Source of the DNA: Verrucomicrobiota bacterium
GTDB taxonomy: Bacteria > Verrucomicrobiota > Verrucomicrobiia > Verrucomicrobiales > Akkermansiaceae
Assembly (NCBI GenBank): GCA_030835305.1
Contig: JAURPJ010000040.1
Span: 1-63,897 of the forward strand
Reading direction: 5' to 3'
DNA length: 63,897 nt
Notes under the pieces: generated by a model
The model's input: only the letters and a program-made list of their open reading frames with translations
Told to the model about the DNA's origin: nothing
Database searches by the model: none
Shown here: positions 62,326 through 63,897 of the stretch, in pieces
Numbering within the stretch: position 1 is the first letter of the stretch
Layout of the letters: every line of letters begins with the position of its first letter
Program-made: the position numbers and the translations under genes

Positions 62326-62830
62326 CTGCTCGATTCGAATGTTGCTTGATCATGTGTTCGCCTTTCTCGAGGCTGATCACGTTTTGAGCATCTTCTTCCA
62401 AAATACCTTCACAGGGCATGCGGTGGGTTCGGGCATAGATGGTTGCGGAGAACCAAGACCAAATGACGGCCAGAATGAGCCCGAAAGGTTTCCAAAAAAT
62501 CCCCCAAACCGCAAAGGCCGGAATCAGAGTCAGGCTCAAAAAGAGTGCCGAGGCTCCCAAAATTACTCTCCGCCCTCCACCGGGTGTCCCCAGAATAGCA
62601 GCGATTAGCCCGAAGGAAGCAGCCGCGGTGATCAAAATCCCAGCCATCCCGGGAAGCCCCATCTCGGCCCGGATCACCAAAGAATTTGCGGCCCATAGCC
62701 CCCGTATCGATTCATTCATGCTGTCAAAAGCACCCGTCACTTCGGTCGCGGTCCCCAAGAGGAGAGACACGAAGCCGAAGGTAATCAACGGAACCGGAAG
62801 ATGTCCGATCGGTTTTGCAGTTTGGGGCAT
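62312..62830 (-). CDS. Four-helix membrane protein coupled to recR
   Basis: This 172-residue protein has about four hydrophobic segments (LPVPLITFGFVSLLLGTATE, MAGILITAAASFGLIAAILG, VILGASALFLSLTLIPAFAV, WGIFWKPFGLILAVIWSW) and a hydrophilic tail (CEGILEEDAQNVISLEKGEH). I do not recognise a family. The 14-nt overlap with recR places it in the recR transcript. Nothing indicates a role in recombination. Confidence 0.6.
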   Translation of the reverse strand: MPQTAKPIGHLPVPLITFGFVSLLLGTATEVTGAFDSMNESIRGLWAANSLVIRAEMGLPGMAGILITAAASFGLIAAILGTPGGGRRVILGASALFLSLTLIPAFAVWGIFWKPFGLILAVIWSWFSATIYARTHRMPCEGILEEDAQNVISLEKGEHMIKQHSNRADGKS

Positions 62831-63267
62831 TGAAGTGGTGCCGAAGCTACCAGAGATAACGCCATCGAGAAAGAGTTTTGCTCATCCGATTTCAAGCGGT
62901 GTCAATAACAGTCGGAATAGGCAAGAGAGGATTCCTCCCCCGAAACCAACGCTAAAATCCCGACAACAAATATCTTGAAGCCAAATTCTCCCCGTGAAAA
63001 TCACGCACCTTCCCCTGAGTTCCTTAACCACTTTACCTACCAGCAGAGCACTCGTAAGGACCGGAGGTAGCGACGGCAACTATCAGGCTTACTCTATTCA
63101 AGGGATTCCCTCCCCGATGAAGCTCCAAAATCTCATGGGAACTGATCATCGACACATTCAACAAAAACGGCGATTCATGAAAGGTGCGTCTGGAAAGAAA
63201 GCGCTCCCGGATATCCGAAAACGCTTGGAAACTGAACGCCAAATCGAGTTCAGGCAAGCCAAGAGCC
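62831..63267. other. Interval with weak ORFs only
   Basis: The 437 nt between the membrane-protein start and the LamG-like gene contain a plus-strand ORF (62994-63377, GTG start) with some protein-like stretches (TGGSDGNYQAYSIQGIPSPM, IRKRLETERQIEFRQAK), but it overlaps the LamG-like gene by 110 nt and matches nothing I know. A minus-strand ORF (63033-63257) is equally unsupported. It may hold a gene remnant. Confidence 0.3.
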
Positions 63268-63897
63268 CTACTCCTCGATCACCCGATAAAATGCTCTTCC
63301 CTCAGGCGCGGAAATGGCCGATGAATTGGTCTCTTCGCCACCCGAAACAATTCCCGTTTCAATGGCCTCGAAGGTGAACAAATCGAAGGAACGCTCAACG
63401 GTGTATGTCTTTCCAGGCGCGGAGGCAAAGGTCAGAACTGCAGTCCCGGCCTCACGATTCAAGGCGAGGTTTGTGATTACCAAAGCCTCCTCAGGCCCGC
63501 CCGTAAATAGGGTGTCATTGTAGACGGTCAGCCCCTTGTTTGCGTTGACTGTCCCCGAAGTAAAAGTAATTCCCGTCAAAGGAACATTCATTCCGTCGCC
63601 AGCCATGTTTCCACTGGCAACGCCAAAAGAGGATCCGTTGGTTCCTGTCCAGACGCCACCCAAGGGCTTGACATCAGAGGCCACCAAGACCCCATTCAGA
63701 TAGACCGCAATTACTGAATCTCCGTTTTCATCAGTAACATCGTACGTCACAACCACTGCGATTTCATCGCCTGCAAGCTGGCCGGCCGTAAGTGTGTGAG
63801 TTGCCACGGCGAGCTCAAGCCCTCCGCTGCCGGAGGCCCGGAAAATCAGGTTATTGCCCGCTTCATAGACCAATGAAATTCCAATCGTTGCTCCTCC
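63268..63897 (-). CDS. Secreted LamG-like domain protein, C-terminal part (5' end outside window)
   Basis: The frame is open to the window edge, so 209 residues of the C-terminus are seen. The concanavalin/LamG-type part has GQLAGDEIAVVVTYDVTDEN and VIAVYLNGVLVAS, and the NGSSFGVASGNMAGD and ITFTSGTV stretches. The last ~70 residues are the short beta domain (TAVLTFASAPGKTYTVERSF then GRAFYRVIEE) related to the ends of the proteins at 1-828 and 39871-41625. It is an exported protein of unknown target. Confidence 0.78.
   Translation of the reverse strand, partial: GGATIGISLVYEAGNNLIFRASGSGGLELAVATHTLTAGQLAGDEIAVVVTYDVTDENGDSVIAVYLNGVLVASDVKPLGGVWTGTNGSSFGVASGNMAGDGMNVPLTGITFTSGTVNANKGLTVYNDTLFTGGPEEALVITNLALNREAGTAVLTFASAPGKTYTVERSFDLFTFEAIETGIVSGGEETNSSAISAPEGRAFYRVIEE

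Noticed and set aside
1-63897. tRNA, rRNA, CRISPR or insertion sequence
   Set aside because: No T-loop signature, direct-repeat array, transposase or terminal inverted repeats were found by eye. Small RNAs cannot be excluded.

Overview
This window reads as chromosomal DNA of a Verrucomicrobiota bacterium, most likely order Verrucomicrobiales. The assignment is inference and rests on several signs: secreted lamin-tail and LamG-type proteins ending in a short beta-rich domain with an R-[FY]-YR(L/V) ending (three in this window), a PSD1-type cytochrome c protein, proteins built from repeated 'DP..A..W' units, a CreBC-type two-component system, and a NosR-like flavoprotein. No rRNA, tRNA, CRISPR array or insertion sequence was recognised.

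Layout. 1-5.3 kb: end of a secreted lamin-tail protein, priA, then a creB-creC pair. 5.4-9.4 kb: a six-helix membrane protein, a tiny lipoprotein, a two-gene permease system with a His-rich loop, and a MoxR ATPase. 9.5-21.9 kb: an AsmA-like protein, a zincin-like secreted protein that seems to lack its catalytic histidines, an interrupted SMI1/KNR4-like gene, avtA, an FAD oxidoreductase, a NosR-like protein, a methyltransferase, a DUF2238 protein, rluD and a DUF2062 protein. 21.9-27.4 kb, minus strand: nrnA-truB-lspA, an esterase, a badly decayed gene and recA. 27.6-29.8 kb: a PqiC-like tail, a lipocalin, and a calcium-binding-repeat gene broken by two stops. 29.9-36.2 kb, minus strand: a damaged L-rhamnose locus with rhaB, an mqo homologue, the aldolase-dehydrogenase, a stump of rhaI and a headless LacI-type gene. 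36.3-47.4 kb, minus strand: a DUF3592 protein, topoisomerase IV genes parE and parC with a lamin-tail gene between them, and a large SNF2 helicase. 47.6-57.8 kb: two paralogous repeat proteins around a YlbF-like gene, msrA, a PSD1-like protein, a tail-specific protease and phoD. 58.2-63.9 kb: rpsU, a candidate selenoprotein, a peroxiredoxin, rppH, an azurin-like cupredoxin, recR and the end of a LamG-like protein.

The standout is 58645-59211. It is one continuous frame of 188 codons encoding an exported protein of two tandem heavy-metal-associated-like (HMA) repeats. An in-frame TGA falls at the equivalent position of each repeat, where HMA domains carry the first cysteine of GMxCxxC. A hairpin lies 12 and 14 nt after each TGA, and both have the loop CGTGC, as expected of bacterial SECIS elements. 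I read it as a double-selenocysteine periplasmic protein rather than a pseudogene. No selenocysteine machinery lies in the window, so this needs the rest of the genome.

The second theme is gene decay. At least six genes are interrupted, truncated or frameshifted, most of them between 25 and 36 kb, including the isomerase that should start L-rhamnose catabolism.
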